Shown here: in pieces, positions 41,846 through 51,466 of the stretch
How the letters are laid out: every line of letters starts with the position of its first letter
Numbering within the stretch: the stretch's first letter is position 1
NCBI RefSeq assembly: GCF_900106525.1
Contig: NZ_FNOG01000002.1
Location: forward strand, 285,105-342,389
Reading direction: 5' to 3'
DNA from: Lysobacter enzymogenes
GTDB lineage: Bacteria; Pseudomonadota; Gammaproteobacteria; Xanthomonadales; Xanthomonadaceae
Length of the DNA: 57,285 bases
Made by a program: the position numbers and the translations under genes
Notes under the pieces: model-generated
The model's input: the letters and a program-made list of their open reading frames with translations, nothing else
What the model was told of the DNA's origin: nothing
Database searches by the model: none

Positions 41846-44050
41846 TTACTTGGCCGACGCCGGCACGCCCATCTCGGCCAGCAACCGCGGCGCCGGGAAC
41901 GCTTCCTGCATGATCCAGCGGATATAGCGCTGATCGACCGAGATCGTGCGCGTCGCGGCCGGATCGAACAGCCAGCTGGCGCTCACCGATTCCCAGTTGC
42001 TGTCGAAGGCGATGCCGGCCAGCTTGCCCTGGCCGTCGAGCACCGGCGAGCCGGAATTGCCGCCGGTGATGTCCAGATCGGACAGGAAGTTGACCGGCAC
42101 CGATTCCAGGCGCTTGTCGGCCAGCGCGCCGAAGCGCTTGGCCGAGATCGCGCCGAGCAGCGGCTGCGGCGCGGCGAACGGCGCGGCGCCGCTGTGGCGC
42201 GCGGCGATTTCCTCGACCCGAGTGAACGGCAATTGGCGCGCGCCGTTGTCCTTGGTATACGCGGTCACCGTGCCGTAGCTCAGGCGCAGCGAGCCGTTGG
42301 CGTCGGGATACGCGGCGCGGCCGACGCTTTTGCGGAAATCCGCCAGCGCTTTGAGGTAGAGCGGACGCGCAGCCAAGGTCTCGCCGGCGCGGGTGCGGAT
42401 TTCCTGTTCCATCTGCAGCAGCGTCGGCATCGCCGCCACCGCGAACGCCAGTGCGCCGTCCTTGAGCGCGTCCTTGCTCTCGAACGAGGCGCGATCGGCG
42501 TTGAGCCAACCGGCGCGCTGCTCCACGCCGAGCATGCGCGACTTGCCGACCCGATCGAGCGCGCGCTTGATCGCCTTTTCGTCGTCGCCGTCCAGCCACT
42601 GGTCGATCGCGGCGACGCGGTGTTCCTTGCTCAGCTTGACGTATTCGTGCAGCCAGTAATTGAGAATCTGCCGGTCCACGCGCACATCGCTGCGCCGGTC
42701 GAACTGCTTGAAGCCGTTTTCGAATACCGTGCGCTCGTTGTCGTGGAAACCGCTCTCGCGCTGCGCGTCGGGCTTGGCCCGCTCGACCGCGCCGCGATAG
42801 AGCTGGGCGGCGTTCCACAACGCGCCGGTGGCGGCGAGCTGGCCGAGGATCAGGTCGCGGTCGCGCTCGGCGCGCGCCTGGTTGCCCAACTCGACCAGAC
42901 GCGCATGCGCGTCCAGCGCCGGCTGCCCGGCCGCGCCCTTGCCGCGCAGCCATTGCAGCAGCTCGTTCTCTTCGTTGCGCTTGAGCTGCGCAGTGCCGGC
43001 GCGGCGGAAGCTCTCGATCTGGCTTTCGTAGTTCTTGGCCGCGCCGAGCCAGCCGCGCACGGTGGCCGCGTACTTGGTCTGGGTTTGCGGATTCTTGCGG
43101 CTCTCGGCCTCGACCAGCGCGGCCAGGCGCTTGTAGTGCGCGGCCACGGTCGGATAGGTCCACTCGGCGTTGGCCTGGAAATCGTCGGCCATGGCGTAGC
43201 GGTTGGTCAGCGACGGGAAGCCGGCGAGCACGACGAAATCGCCCGCGCCCAGCGGCCTGTCGGCGATCTTGAGCCAGCGCTTGGGCTGATACGGAATATT
43301 GTCGATCGCATACGGCGCCGGCCGTCCGTCCTTGCCGACGTAGGCGCGGTAGAAGGCGAAATCGCCGGTGTGGCGCGGCCACATCCAGTTGTCGTTCTCG
43401 CCGCCGAAGTTGGCGATGCCTTCCGGCGGCGCGTAGACCAGGCGCAGATCGCGGATTTCCAGGCTGCGCTGCAGCTCGAAGCGATTGCCGCCGAAGTAGC
43501 TGTACAGCCGGCAACCGTAGCCGGGCGTGCGCTCGCATTCGCCGACCAGCTGCTTTTCCAGCGCGTCCAGCGCGGCCATGCGCGCGGTCGGATCGGCGGC
43601 GGCGGCGAGCGCGGACTGCACCTTCGCGGTCACGTCCTGGACCGAGTCGAGCACATAGATGCGCGCGTTCGGCCCGGCCGAGACTTCCTCGTTGTTGGTG
43701 CCGGTCTTGAAGCCGTCGCGCAGCAGATTGCGCTGGCCGGTGGAATTGAGCGCGATCGCGCCGAGCGCGCAGTGGTGATTGGTCAGCAGCAAGCCCTTGG
43801 ACGAGACGAAGCTGGCGGTGCAGCCGCCCAGCGGCACCACCGCGCCGAGCGGGTCGCCCTTGGGATCGGCCCATTGCGCCAGTTGCTTGGGCGTCGCGCG
43901 CAGGCCCGATTGCTTGAGCGCCGGCGTCAGCTCGGCCAGTTGCGAGGGCATCCACATGCCTTCCACCGCGCGCGCCGCGCCGTGCCAGGCCAGGCCGCTG
44001 AGCAACGTTCCTGTCATCGCCATCGCTCTGGCCAGCACCGCGTATCGCAT
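41846..44050 (-). CDS. S46 family dipeptidyl peptidase, DPP11-like specificity residue (Ser)
   Basis: A 734-residue exported serine peptidase that removes dipeptides from protein N-termini. The signal peptide ends near ARAVEGMW. The catalytic His lies in LLTNHHCALG near residue 93, and the nucleophile is Ser666 in GGNSGSPVLDG. GGENDNWMWPRHTGDF is the S46 hallmark with the catalytic Asp. The S1-specificity position, 18 residues after the Ser, is Ser684 (FDSNWE). Gly there marks DPP7-type hydrophobic preference, Arg or Ser the DPP11-type acidic preference. The ATG at 44050 is preferred to an adjacent TTG. Cysteines of GGCTASF and NHHC may form a disulfide. Confidence 0.93.
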   Translation of the reverse strand: MRYAVLARAMAMTGTLLSGLAWHGAARAVEGMWMPSQLAELTPALKQSGLRATPKQLAQWADPKGDPLGAVVPLGGCTASFVSSKGLLLTNHHCALGAIALNSTGQRNLLRDGFKTGTNNEEVSAGPNARIYVLDSVQDVTAKVQSALAAAADPTARMAALDALEKQLVGECERTPGYGCRLYSYFGGNRFELQRSLEIRDLRLVYAPPEGIANFGGENDNWMWPRHTGDFAFYRAYVGKDGRPAPYAIDNIPYQPKRWLKIADRPLGAGDFVVLAGFPSLTNRYAMADDFQANAEWTYPTVAAHYKRLAALVEAESRKNPQTQTKYAATVRGWLGAAKNYESQIESFRRAGTAQLKRNEENELLQWLRGKGAAGQPALDAHARLVELGNQARAERDRDLILGQLAATGALWNAAQLYRGAVERAKPDAQRESGFHDNERTVFENGFKQFDRRSDVRVDRQILNYWLHEYVKLSKEHRVAAIDQWLDGDDEKAIKRALDRVGKSRMLGVEQRAGWLNADRASFESKDALKDGALAFAVAAMPTLLQMEQEIRTRAGETLAARPLYLKALADFRKSVGRAAYPDANGSLRLSYGTVTAYTKDNGARQLPFTRVEEIAARHSGAAPFAAPQPLLGAISAKRFGALADKRLESVPVNFLSDLDITGGNSGSPVLDGQGKLAGIAFDSNWESVSASWLFDPAATRTISVDQRYIRWIMQEAFPAPRLLAEMGVPASAK

Positions 44051-44214
44051 CAAGACGTCCCGGGTTCGAGGGACGACGAGTCTAGCCTGTGGAAAACTGT
44101 GAAGGCCATTGCCAAAAGCGACATCGCTGCGATCGAAGCGCGAATTAACGCTGCGCTAATTTTTCCCGGCGAGAAAACTAAAAATTTCGTTAGCTCGGTT
44201 TTGTGGGAGAGGCT

Positions 44215-44304
44215 CTTGTGGGAGGGGCTTCAGCCCCGATGCTTTTGTTTCAGATCGCAGCGACCGGGCACAAAAGCATCGGGGCTGAAGCCCCTCCCAC
44301 AAGA
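44215..44304. repeat. inverted pair of family-B repeats
   Basis: Arms at 44215-44250 and 44270-44304 are almost perfect (GGCTTCAGCCCCGATGCTTT core). A truncated partial copy (TTGTGGGAGAGGCTC) precedes them at 44201. With the terminator at 44331-44360 they fill the gap between the first two S46 genes. Confidence 0.9.
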
Positions 44305-44330
44305 GTTTTCTTCGGCCGCGGCCGCAAACG

Positions 44331-44360
44331 AAAAACGCCGGCCCGAAGGCCGGCGTTTTT
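44331..44360. terminator. bidirectional rho-independent terminator
   Basis: Perfect 13-bp arms from AAAAACGCCGGCC to GGCCGGCGTTTTT around loop CGAA. It lies 24 bp past the stop of the second S46 gene (minus strand). Confidence 0.95.
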
Positions 44361-44383
44361 CGCACCGCGGCGAACCGCTGCGC

Positions 44384-46561
44384 TTACTTCTTCTTCGGCG
44401 CTACGCCCAGCTCGCTGAGCACCTGCGGCGCCGGATAGACCTCTTGCATGATCCAGCGCATGTAGCGCTGGTCGACCGCGATCATGCGGGTCATGACCGG
44501 ATCGAACAGCCAGTTCGAGCTCACCGATTCCCAGTTGCCGTCGAAGGCCAGGCCGACCAGCTTGCCCTGGCCGTCAAGCACGGGCGAACCGGAGTTGCCG
44601 CCAGTGATGTCCAGGTCGGCGAGGAAGTTGACCGGCACCGTCTTCAGGCGCTTGTCCTCCAGGCCGCCGTAGCGCTTGTCGGCGATCGCCTCCAGCAGCG
44701 AATCGGGCGCGTCGAACGGATCGGCGCCGGTGGCCTTGGCCGCAACTTCCTCCAACTTGGTGAACGCCGCCTGCTTGGTGCCGTCGAGCTTGGTGTAGGG
44801 CTTGACGTTGCCGAAGGTGATGCGCAGCGTCGAGTTGGCATCCGGATAGACCGACTGCTTCTGGCTCTTGCGGTAGTCGATCACGCCCTGCAGGTACAGC
44901 GGCCGCGCGACCGCGCTCTCGCCCGCCGCGGTCTTGGCGTCCTGCTCGATGCGCAGGTTGGCCGGCAGCAGCGCCTGCGCCAGCTGGATCGCCGGGTCGC
45001 GGCTCTTGTCCAGGTTGGCGCGGTCGGCGTTGAACAGCGCCATGCGTTCCTTGAGCGAACCCAGCTTGGTCTTGGCCAGCTTGTCGAGCGCGCGCTTGAT
45101 CGCCTTCTCGTCGTTGCCGCCGAGCCAGCGGTCGAGTTCGGCGACGCGTTCGCCGGCCGGCAGCTTGACGTATTCGCGCAGCCAATAGGCCTGCAGTTCG
45201 CGATCCATGCGCGGGTCGTAGCGGCGCTCCATCTGCTCCAGAGTCGCCTTGATCTCGGGCAGATCGCGCTGCTGGTAGCCCTGCTCGCGATCGGCATCGG
45301 GCTTGGCGCGCTCGGCGGCGAGGCGGTACAAGCTGGTCGCCGCGCCGATGACGCCGCCGCGGCGCAGCTGGCCGTAGATCAGGTCGCGCTGGCGATGGCT
45401 GACGTTGCGCGCCTGCAGTTCCTCCAGCTTGGCGTGCGCGTCCAGCGCCGGCTTGCCGGCGTCGCCGCGCTTGCGCAGCCAGGCCAGCACGGCGGCTTCG
45501 TCGGCGTGCTTGCGCGCGCCGGCGTCGGCGCGCTTGAAGCCTTCCAGCTGGCCGTCGTAGTTCTTCATCGCGTTCTGCCAGCTGCGCACGGTGCTGGCGT
45601 ACTTCACGCCGATTTCCGGATCCTGCTTGGCGGTGCGCTCGACCAGGGCGACCAGGTTCTTGTAGTGCTGACCGACCACCGGATAGCTCCACTCGCGGGT
45701 GGCGTCGAACTCGCTGGCCAGCGCGTAGCGGTTGGTGCGGCCCGGGTAGCCGGCGACCATGACGAAATCGCCCTCGCCCAGCGGCTTGTCGGCGATCTTC
45801 AGCCAATGCCGGGGCTGGTAGGGCACGTTGTCCTTGGAATATTCGGCCGGCTTGCCGTCCTTGCCGACATACGCGCGGTAGAACGAGAAATCGCCGGTGT
45901 GGCGCGGCCACATCCAGTTGTCGACTTCGCCGCCGTAGTTGCCGATGCTGCTCGGCGGCGCGTAGACCAGGCGCACGTCCTTGATCTCGACGGTGCGGAA
46001 CAGGCGGTAGGTGATGCCGCCGAAGAAGCTGGAGACCTCGCAGCTATAGCCCGCTTCGGCCTCGCACTGGGCGACCAGGCGCTTGGCCTCGGCCTCGGCG
46101 GCCTGGGTGCGCTCGATCGGGCTGGCGCCGCCGTCGATGGCGGCCTTGATCTGCGCGGTCACGTCCTGGATCGAATCCAGCGCGAAGATGCGCGAAGACG
46201 GGCCGGCGGACACTTCATCGCCGCGGGTCGGCGCGTTGAAACCCTCGCGCATCAGGTTCTTCTGCGCGGTGGAGTTGAGCTGGATCGCGCCGTAAGCGCA
46301 GTGGTGGTTGGTCACCACCAGGCCCTGCGGCGACACGAAGCTGGCGGTGCAGCCGCCCAGCGAGACCACCGCGCCCATCGGGTCGCCGGTGAGGTTGGCC
46401 AGTTGCTTGGCGTCGAGCTTGAGGCCGGCCTTCTTCAGCGGCGCGGCGATTTCCGGCAACTGCTGCGGCACCCACATGCCCTCCACCGCCGCGGCCGGGG
46501 CCGACAGCCCCATGCCCAGCGTCCCTGCCGCGACAGCGGCGGCCAAAATCGTGTAGCGCAT
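44384..46561 (-). CDS. S46 family dipeptidyl peptidase, DPP7-type (Gly)
   Basis: A 725-residue exported peptidase, the closest relative of the first S46 protein in this row. The signal peptide is MRYTILAAAVAAGTLGMGLS. Hallmarks: GGCTASF, VVTNHHCAYG, GGEVDNWMWPRHTGDF and the nucleophile Ser657 in GGNSGSPV. The specificity position is Gly675 (FDGNWE), which in characterised members goes with DPP7 or DAP BII-type cleavage after hydrophobic residues. AGGGG precedes the ATG. The frame is open 42 codons upstream, but only this start gives a signal peptide. A perfect terminator follows, so it is transcribed separately from the first S46 gene. Confidence 0.94.
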   Translation of the reverse strand: MRYTILAAAVAAGTLGMGLSAPAAAVEGMWVPQQLPEIAAPLKKAGLKLDAKQLANLTGDPMGAVVSLGGCTASFVSPQGLVVTNHHCAYGAIQLNSTAQKNLMREGFNAPTRGDEVSAGPSSRIFALDSIQDVTAQIKAAIDGGASPIERTQAAEAEAKRLVAQCEAEAGYSCEVSSFFGGITYRLFRTVEIKDVRLVYAPPSSIGNYGGEVDNWMWPRHTGDFSFYRAYVGKDGKPAEYSKDNVPYQPRHWLKIADKPLGEGDFVMVAGYPGRTNRYALASEFDATREWSYPVVGQHYKNLVALVERTAKQDPEIGVKYASTVRSWQNAMKNYDGQLEGFKRADAGARKHADEAAVLAWLRKRGDAGKPALDAHAKLEELQARNVSHRQRDLIYGQLRRGGVIGAATSLYRLAAERAKPDADREQGYQQRDLPEIKATLEQMERRYDPRMDRELQAYWLREYVKLPAGERVAELDRWLGGNDEKAIKRALDKLAKTKLGSLKERMALFNADRANLDKSRDPAIQLAQALLPANLRIEQDAKTAAGESAVARPLYLQGVIDYRKSQKQSVYPDANSTLRITFGNVKPYTKLDGTKQAAFTKLEEVAAKATGADPFDAPDSLLEAIADKRYGGLEDKRLKTVPVNFLADLDITGGNSGSPVLDGQGKLVGLAFDGNWESVSSNWLFDPVMTRMIAVDQRYMRWIMQEVYPAPQVLSELGVAPKKK

Positions 46562-46683
46562 GCGTATACCCCTGCTCAGTACGGAAAAAACGGCTTGGAA
46601 GTCTAGCCCGGCGAAGCCGCCCGCGGCCATGGCGCGGGGCGGCGGTCGGCGCAGCGGGCCGGAGCCGCCGCGCCCTGCCCTGT

Positions 46684-48840
46684 TCATTCTGCCGGCAACT
46701 GCATTTCCTTGAGCAGATGCGGCGCCGGATACACCTTGGCCAGCAGCCAGCGCAGATAGCGCATGTCGACGTGGATCGCGCGCTTGTAGCGCGGGTCGAA
46801 CATCCAGCTGGCGCTGACCGCCTCCCAGTTGCTGTCGAAGTTCAGGCCGATCAGGCGCCCGTCGGCGTCGAGCACGGGCGAGCCGGAATTGCCGCCGGTG
46901 GTGTCCAGGTTGGTCAGGAAGTCGACCGTCTGGGTCTTGAGCTCGGGGTCGGCGGTGCTGCCGAAATCGCCCTGGGCGATGGCCTCGCGCAGCGCCTTGG
47001 GCGCGTCGAACGGCTTGGCGCCGGTGTGCTTTTCCACGATGCCCTGGACCGTGGTCAGCGGGCGATAACGCACGCCGTCGCGCGGGTCCATCGAACTGAC
47101 CGCGCCGAAGCTCACCCGCAGGGTCGAGTTGGCGTCCGGGTAGACCGCGCGGCCCTGCGACTTGCGATAGCCGATCAGCGCGCGCATGTAGGCCGGGCGC
47201 AGGCGCAGCAGCTCGCCTTCGCGCGTCTTGCCCTCGTCTTCGATCCGCGCGAACGCCGGGCTCAATGCGGCGGCAGCCTTGAGCAGCGAATCATCGGACG
47301 CCTGCAAGGTCTTGGCGTCGGCCTTCATCGCCTGCAGGCGCGCGGCTTCCTCGCCGAAACCGGTGTGGGCGTAGACCGCGTCGATGCTGCGCTTGAGCGC
47401 GGCCTCGTCCTCGCCGGGGAAGACGCGCTCGATCTCGGCCACGCGCTGGGCGCCCTGCGCGGCGCGCTTGTACTGCACCAGCAGATAGCGCAGCACTTCT
47501 TTTTCCACTTCGCTGCGATAGCGCCGCTGCACTTGCTTGAGCCGGCCTTCGATCAGCGCCTCGTCGCGCTGCTGATAGCCGGTTTCGCGCGCGGCGTCGG
47601 GCTTGGCGCGCTCCTGCGCCAGCCGCTGCACGGTCAGCGCGGCGTTGAGCAACTGGGTCTGGCTGCGGATCGCGCTCAGCAGCTGGTCGCGCTCGCGCGT
47701 GGCCGCGCCGGCGTCGAGGATCTTCTGCGCGGCGTCGATGTCGGCGCGGATCGCGCGCGCGTCTGCCTGCTTGTCCAGCCAGGCCAGCATCGCCTTCTCG
47801 TCTTCGCCGCGCACGCGCACCGCGTCGCTGCGGCGCAGGCCGTCGAGCTCGCCCTGGGCGCGCTTGAGCGTGTTCTTGAAGCCTTTCACCTGCGCGGCGT
47901 AGCTGACCTGCGCATCGGCCGAACCGGCCGCGGCGGCGTCGATGGTCTTGATCAGATCGCCGTACAGCGCCACCCGCGAAGGCAGCTGCCACTGCACCTG
48001 CTGGGCGAATTCGGAGGCCATGCGGTGGCGGAAGGTCACGCCCGGATAGCCGGCGAGCATGGCGTAGTCGCCCTCGCGCACGGGCGCGGTGGCGATCTGC
48101 AGATGGCTCGGCGGCTGGTAGGGCACGTTGTCGGGCGAGTAGTCGGCCGGCTTGCCGTCGCGACCGACGTACGCGCGCAGCAAGGTGAAATCGCCGCTGT
48201 GGCGCGGCCACACAAAGTTGTCGATCTCCTCGCCGTAATTGCCGATGCTGTCCGGCGGCGCGTAGACCAGGCGGATGTCGCGCAGTTCGAGCTGGCGGAT
48301 CAGATAGAAATCGCTGCCGTAGTACATGTTGGCGACGCTGCAGCGGTAGCCCGGCTCGCGCTCGCATTCGGCCACCAGCGCCTTGGTCGCGCTGTCTACG
48401 GCATCGTAATAGGCGCGGCCGCGCTTGCCGCGCGCGTCCTTGAGCACGCGCTCGGTGACCTTGTCGAAACCGGTGGTCACCAGCACGCGGAAATCCGGAT
48501 TGGCCGGCAGCTCGGCGGCGCGGTCGGCGGCGACGTAGCCGTCGCGGATCAGGTCGCGCTCGGGCTTGGCGTTGTACTGGATCACCCCGAAGGCGACGTG
48601 GTGATTGGTCAGCACCAGGCCTTCGCCGGACACGAACGAACCGGTCGCGCCGCCGACCTTCACCACCGCGTTCATCGGCGCCCGGGTCAGGTCGGCCAGC
48701 CCGGCCGGATCGCCCTTGTAGCCGGCCGCGCGCAGCTGGCGGGCGATGTCGGGCAATTGCGAGGGCATCCACATGCCTTCATCGGCCTGGGCGGCGGTGG
48801 CGCACAGCGCCAGGGACAGGGCTAACACACGGGGGCGCAT
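46684..48840 (-). CDS. S46 family dipeptidyl peptidase, divergent, DPP11-like (Ser)
   Basis: A 718-residue exported peptidase with signal peptide MRPRVLALSLALCATAAQA. S46 hallmarks are kept: LVLTNHHVAFG with the catalytic His, GEEIDNFVWPRHSGDF and the nucleophile Ser652 in GGNSGSPVLDA. The specificity position is Ser670 (FDSNWE). It differs from its two neighbours by lacking both cysteines near the active site (GGATGSF instead of GGCTASF, NHHV instead of NHHC), consistent with loss of a disulfide. It starts 150 bp from the divergent tdh gene, so both promoters lie in 48841-48989. Confidence 0.93.
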   Translation of the reverse strand: MRPRVLALSLALCATAAQADEGMWMPSQLPDIARQLRAAGYKGDPAGLADLTRAPMNAVVKVGGATGSFVSGEGLVLTNHHVAFGVIQYNAKPERDLIRDGYVAADRAAELPANPDFRVLVTTGFDKVTERVLKDARGKRGRAYYDAVDSATKALVAECEREPGYRCSVANMYYGSDFYLIRQLELRDIRLVYAPPDSIGNYGEEIDNFVWPRHSGDFTLLRAYVGRDGKPADYSPDNVPYQPPSHLQIATAPVREGDYAMLAGYPGVTFRHRMASEFAQQVQWQLPSRVALYGDLIKTIDAAAAGSADAQVSYAAQVKGFKNTLKRAQGELDGLRRSDAVRVRGEDEKAMLAWLDKQADARAIRADIDAAQKILDAGAATRERDQLLSAIRSQTQLLNAALTVQRLAQERAKPDAARETGYQQRDEALIEGRLKQVQRRYRSEVEKEVLRYLLVQYKRAAQGAQRVAEIERVFPGEDEAALKRSIDAVYAHTGFGEEAARLQAMKADAKTLQASDDSLLKAAAALSPAFARIEDEGKTREGELLRLRPAYMRALIGYRKSQGRAVYPDANSTLRVSFGAVSSMDPRDGVRYRPLTTVQGIVEKHTGAKPFDAPKALREAIAQGDFGSTADPELKTQTVDFLTNLDTTGGNSGSPVLDADGRLIGLNFDSNWEAVSASWMFDPRYKRAIHVDMRYLRWLLAKVYPAPHLLKEMQLPAE

Positions 48841-48931
48841 GGTGATTCCGTACGACGAGGAAGCCGCGACGATAGGCCAAGCCGCCCGCCACGGGCAAAC
48901 CCGCCCGGGCGGCCGCGCCGCGACGGGGGCG

Positions 48932-48937
48932 TATAAT
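48932..48937 (+). promoter_or_regulatory. -10 box of the tdh promoter
   Basis: A perfect TATAAT stands 52 bp before the tdh ATG in an otherwise very GC-rich region. No good -35 box is seen at 16-18 nt upstream. Confidence 0.5.
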
Positions 48938-48989
48938 TCGGCCTTCACTCCCGCCCGGCCCGGCCGCGGCCCCTAGGTATCGAAATCCC

Positions 48990-50024
48990 ATGACGCAAAC
49001 GATGAAGGCACTGGTCAAGCGCGAAGCCGGCAAGGGCATCTGGATGGAAGAAGTGCCGGTGCCGAGCCCGGGTCCGAACGAGGTGCTGGTCAAGCTCGAG
49101 AAGACCGCCATCTGCGGCACCGACCTGCACATCTACCTGTGGGACGAGTGGAGCCAGCGCACGATCAAGCCCGGCCTGGTGATCGGCCACGAATTCGTCG
49201 GCCGCGTCGCCGAGCTCGGCCCCGGCGTGACCGGCTACAAGGTCGGCCAGCGCGTCTCGGCCGAAGGCCACATCGTCTGCGGCCACTGCCGCAACTGCCG
49301 CGCCGGCCGCCAGCACCTGTGCCCGAACACCACCGGCATCGGCGTCAACCGCAACGGCGCGTTCGCCGAATACATCGTCATGCCGGCCAGCAACCTGTGG
49401 CCGATCCCGGACCAGATCCCCAGCGAGCTGGCCGCGTTCTTCGACCCCTACGGCAACGCCGCGCACTGCGCGCTGGAATTCGACGTGGTCGGCGAGGACG
49501 TGCTGATCACCGGCGCCGGCCCGATCGGCATCATCGCCGCCGGCATCTGCAAGCACATCGGCGCGCGCAACGTGGTGGTCACCGACGTCAACGACTTCCG
49601 CCTCAAGCTCGCCGCCGACATGGGCGCGACCCGCGTGGTCAACGTCGCCAACCAGTCGCTCAAGGACGTGATGGCCGACCTGCACATGGAAGGCTTCGAC
49701 GTCGGCTTGGAGATGAGCGGCAACCCGCGCGCGTTCAACGACATGCTCGACTGCATGTACCACGGCGGCAAGATCGCCATGCTCGGCATCATGCCCAAGG
49801 GCGCCGGCGCGGACTGGGACAAGATCATCTTCAAGGGCCTGACCCTGCACGGCATCTACGGCCGCAAGATGTACGAGACCTGGTACAAGATGACCCAGCT
49901 GGTGCTGTCGGGCTTCCCGCTCGGCAAGGTGCTGACCCACCAGTTGCCGATCGACGAGTTCCAGAAGGGTTTCGACCTGATGGAAGCGGGCAAGGCCGGC
50001 AAGGTCGTGCTCAGCTGGAACTGA
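48990..50024 (+). CDS. tdh: L-threonine 3-dehydrogenase
   Basis: A 344-residue zinc-dependent dehydrogenase that oxidises threonine to 2-amino-3-oxobutyrate with NAD. The catalytic zinc ligand Cys42 is in [11 protein letters not shown] and the second ligand in VIGHEFVG. The structural zinc site is CGHCRNC plus Cys in HLC. The NAD motif is [13 protein letters not shown]. It resembles E. coli Tdh along its whole length, for example [14 protein letters not shown] and KVVLSWN. The product is used by Kbl, encoded downstream. A terminator separates the two genes, so they are not a simple operon. Confidence 0.97.
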   Translation: MTQTMKALVKREAGKGIWMEEVPVPSPGPNEVLVKLEKTAICGTDLHIYLWDEWSQRTIKPGLVIGHEFVGRVAELGPGVTGYKVGQRVSAEGHIVCGHCRNCRAGRQHLCPNTTGIGVNRNGAFAEYIVMPASNLWPIPDQIPSELAAFFDPYGNAAHCALEFDVVGEDVLITGAGPIGIIAAGICKHIGARNVVVTDVNDFRLKLAADMGATRVVNVANQSLKDVMADLHMEGFDVGLEMSGNPRAFNDMLDCMYHGGKIAMLGIMPKGAGADWDKIIFKGLTLHGIYGRKMYETWYKMTQLVLSGFPLGKVLTHQLPIDEFQKGFDLMEAGKAGKVVLSWN

Positions 50025-50062
50025 GCGGCGCGGCGCGCGTGCGCCGAACCCGATGCGCGAAC

Positions 50063-50094
50063 GAAGCGGCCTGCGGGCCGCTTCTTTCGTTTTC
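50063..50094 (+). terminator. rho-independent terminator of tdh
   Basis: Perfect 9-bp arms GAAGCGGCC (50063-50071) and GGCCGCTTC (50076-50084), loop TGCG, followed by TTTCGTTTT. It lies 39 bp past the tdh stop. Confidence 0.85.
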
Positions 50095-50146
50095 GCGCCG
50101 CCAGCGCCGCGGCCGGCTGAACGGCAGGCCCGCAGGCGCGATGGAC

Positions 50147-50152
50147 TAGAAT
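50147..50152 (+). promoter_or_regulatory. -10-like box before kbl
   Basis: TAGAAT lies 30 bp before the kbl GTG, after the tdh terminator. This is consistent with a separate kbl promoter. Confidence 0.4.
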
Positions 50153-50182
50153 GGCGGCTTTCCTCTGTCCGGAAACCGCACC

Positions 50183-51385
50183 GTGTCCGACGCCTCCCTG
50201 ACCCGCCACTACGCCGACACCCTCGAAGAAATCCGCGCCGCCGGCCTGTTCAAGTCCGAGCGCATCATCACCAGCCCGCAGTCGGCGCAAATCGAGCTCG
50301 CCGACGGGCGTAAGGTGCTGAACTTCTGCGCCAACAACTACCTGGGCCTGGCCGACCATCCGGACATCATCCAGGCGGCCAAGGACGCGCTCGACACCCA
50401 CGGCTTCGGCATGGCCTCGGTGCGCTTCATCTGCGGCACCCAGGACCTGCACAAGCAGTTGGAAAAGACCATCGCCGATTTCTTCGGCACCGAAGATACG
50501 ATCCTCTACGCCGCCTGCTTCGACGCCAACGGCGGTTTGTTCGAGCCGCTGCTGGGCGAGAACGATGCGATCATCTCCGACGCGCTCAACCACGCCTCGA
50601 TCATCGACGGCGTGCGCCTGTGCAAGGCCAAGCGCTTCCGCTACGCCAACTGCGACATGGCCGACCTGGAGAAGCAGCTGCAGGCCGCCGACGCCGCCGG
50701 CTGCAAGACCAAGCTGATCACCAGCGACGGCGTGTTCTCGATGGACGGCTTCATCGCCCCGCTCGACGAAATCGTCGCCCTGGCGAAAAAGTACGGCGCG
50801 CTCGTGCACATCGACGAATGCCACGCCACCGGCTTCCTCGGCGCGACCGGCCGCGGTTCGGCCGAAGTGAAGGGCGTGCTGGATCAAATCGACATCTTCA
50901 CCGGCACCCTCGGCAAGGCCATGGGCGGCGCGCTCGGCGGCTTCACCACGGCGAAGAAGGAAGTGATCGAACTGCTGCGCCAGCGCTCGCGTCCGTACCT
51001 GTTCTCCAACTCGCTGCCGCCGCACGTGGTGGCCGCGGGGATCAAGGCGTTCGAGATGCTGGCGGCGGCCGGCGAGCTGCGCGACCGGTTGGCGCAGAAC
51101 ACCGCCTACTTCCGCGAGCGCATGACCGCGGCCGGGTTCGACGTGAAGCCGGGCGTGCATCCGATCAGCCCGGTGATGCTGTACGACGCGCCGCTGGCGC
51201 AGAAGTTCGCCGAGCGCCTGCTCGAGGAAGGCATCTACGCGATCGGCTTCTTCTTCCCGGTGGTGCCGCAGGGCCAGGCGCGCATCCGCACCCAGATGTC
51301 GGCGGCGCATACCCGCGAACACCTGGACCGGGCGATCGACGCCTTCATCAAGATCGGCCGCGAACTGGGCGTGATCAAGGCCTGA
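50183..51385 (+). CDS. kbl: glycine C-acetyltransferase (2-amino-3-oxobutyrate CoA ligase)
   Basis: A 400-residue PLP enzyme that splits 2-amino-3-oxobutyrate with CoA to glycine and acetyl-CoA, completing threonine breakdown begun by Tdh. Motifs of the alpha-oxoamine synthase family: [44 protein letters not shown] and the PLP lysine in [14 protein letters not shown]. Length and order match E. coli Kbl. The start is GTG with TCCGGAAACC upstream. A separate promoter-like TAGAAT precedes it. Confidence 0.97.
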   Translation: MSDASLTRHYADTLEEIRAAGLFKSERIITSPQSAQIELADGRKVLNFCANNYLGLADHPDIIQAAKDALDTHGFGMASVRFICGTQDLHKQLEKTIADFFGTEDTILYAACFDANGGLFEPLLGENDAIISDALNHASIIDGVRLCKAKRFRYANCDMADLEKQLQAADAAGCKTKLITSDGVFSMDGFIAPLDEIVALAKKYGALVHIDECHATGFLGATGRGSAEVKGVLDQIDIFTGTLGKAMGGALGGFTTAKKEVIELLRQRSRPYLFSNSLPPHVVAAGIKAFEMLAAAGELRDRLAQNTAYFRERMTAAGFDVKPGVHPISPVMLYDAPLAQKFAERLLEEGIYAIGFFFPVVPQGQARIRTQMSAAHTREHLDRAIDAFIKIGRELGVIKA

Positions 51386-51466
51386 GCGCGCGCATGACGG
51401 CACGGACGCCGACTGTCGCGACGCGGGCCCGCGCGGCCCGCGTTCGCGCCGGCGCGGAGCGCTGAG

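Noticed and set aside
42194-46606. 1470-codon open frame antisense to two S46 genes
   Set aside because: It mirrors two confidently identified peptidase genes and the repeat gap between them; composition is typical of antisense frames in GC-rich genes.
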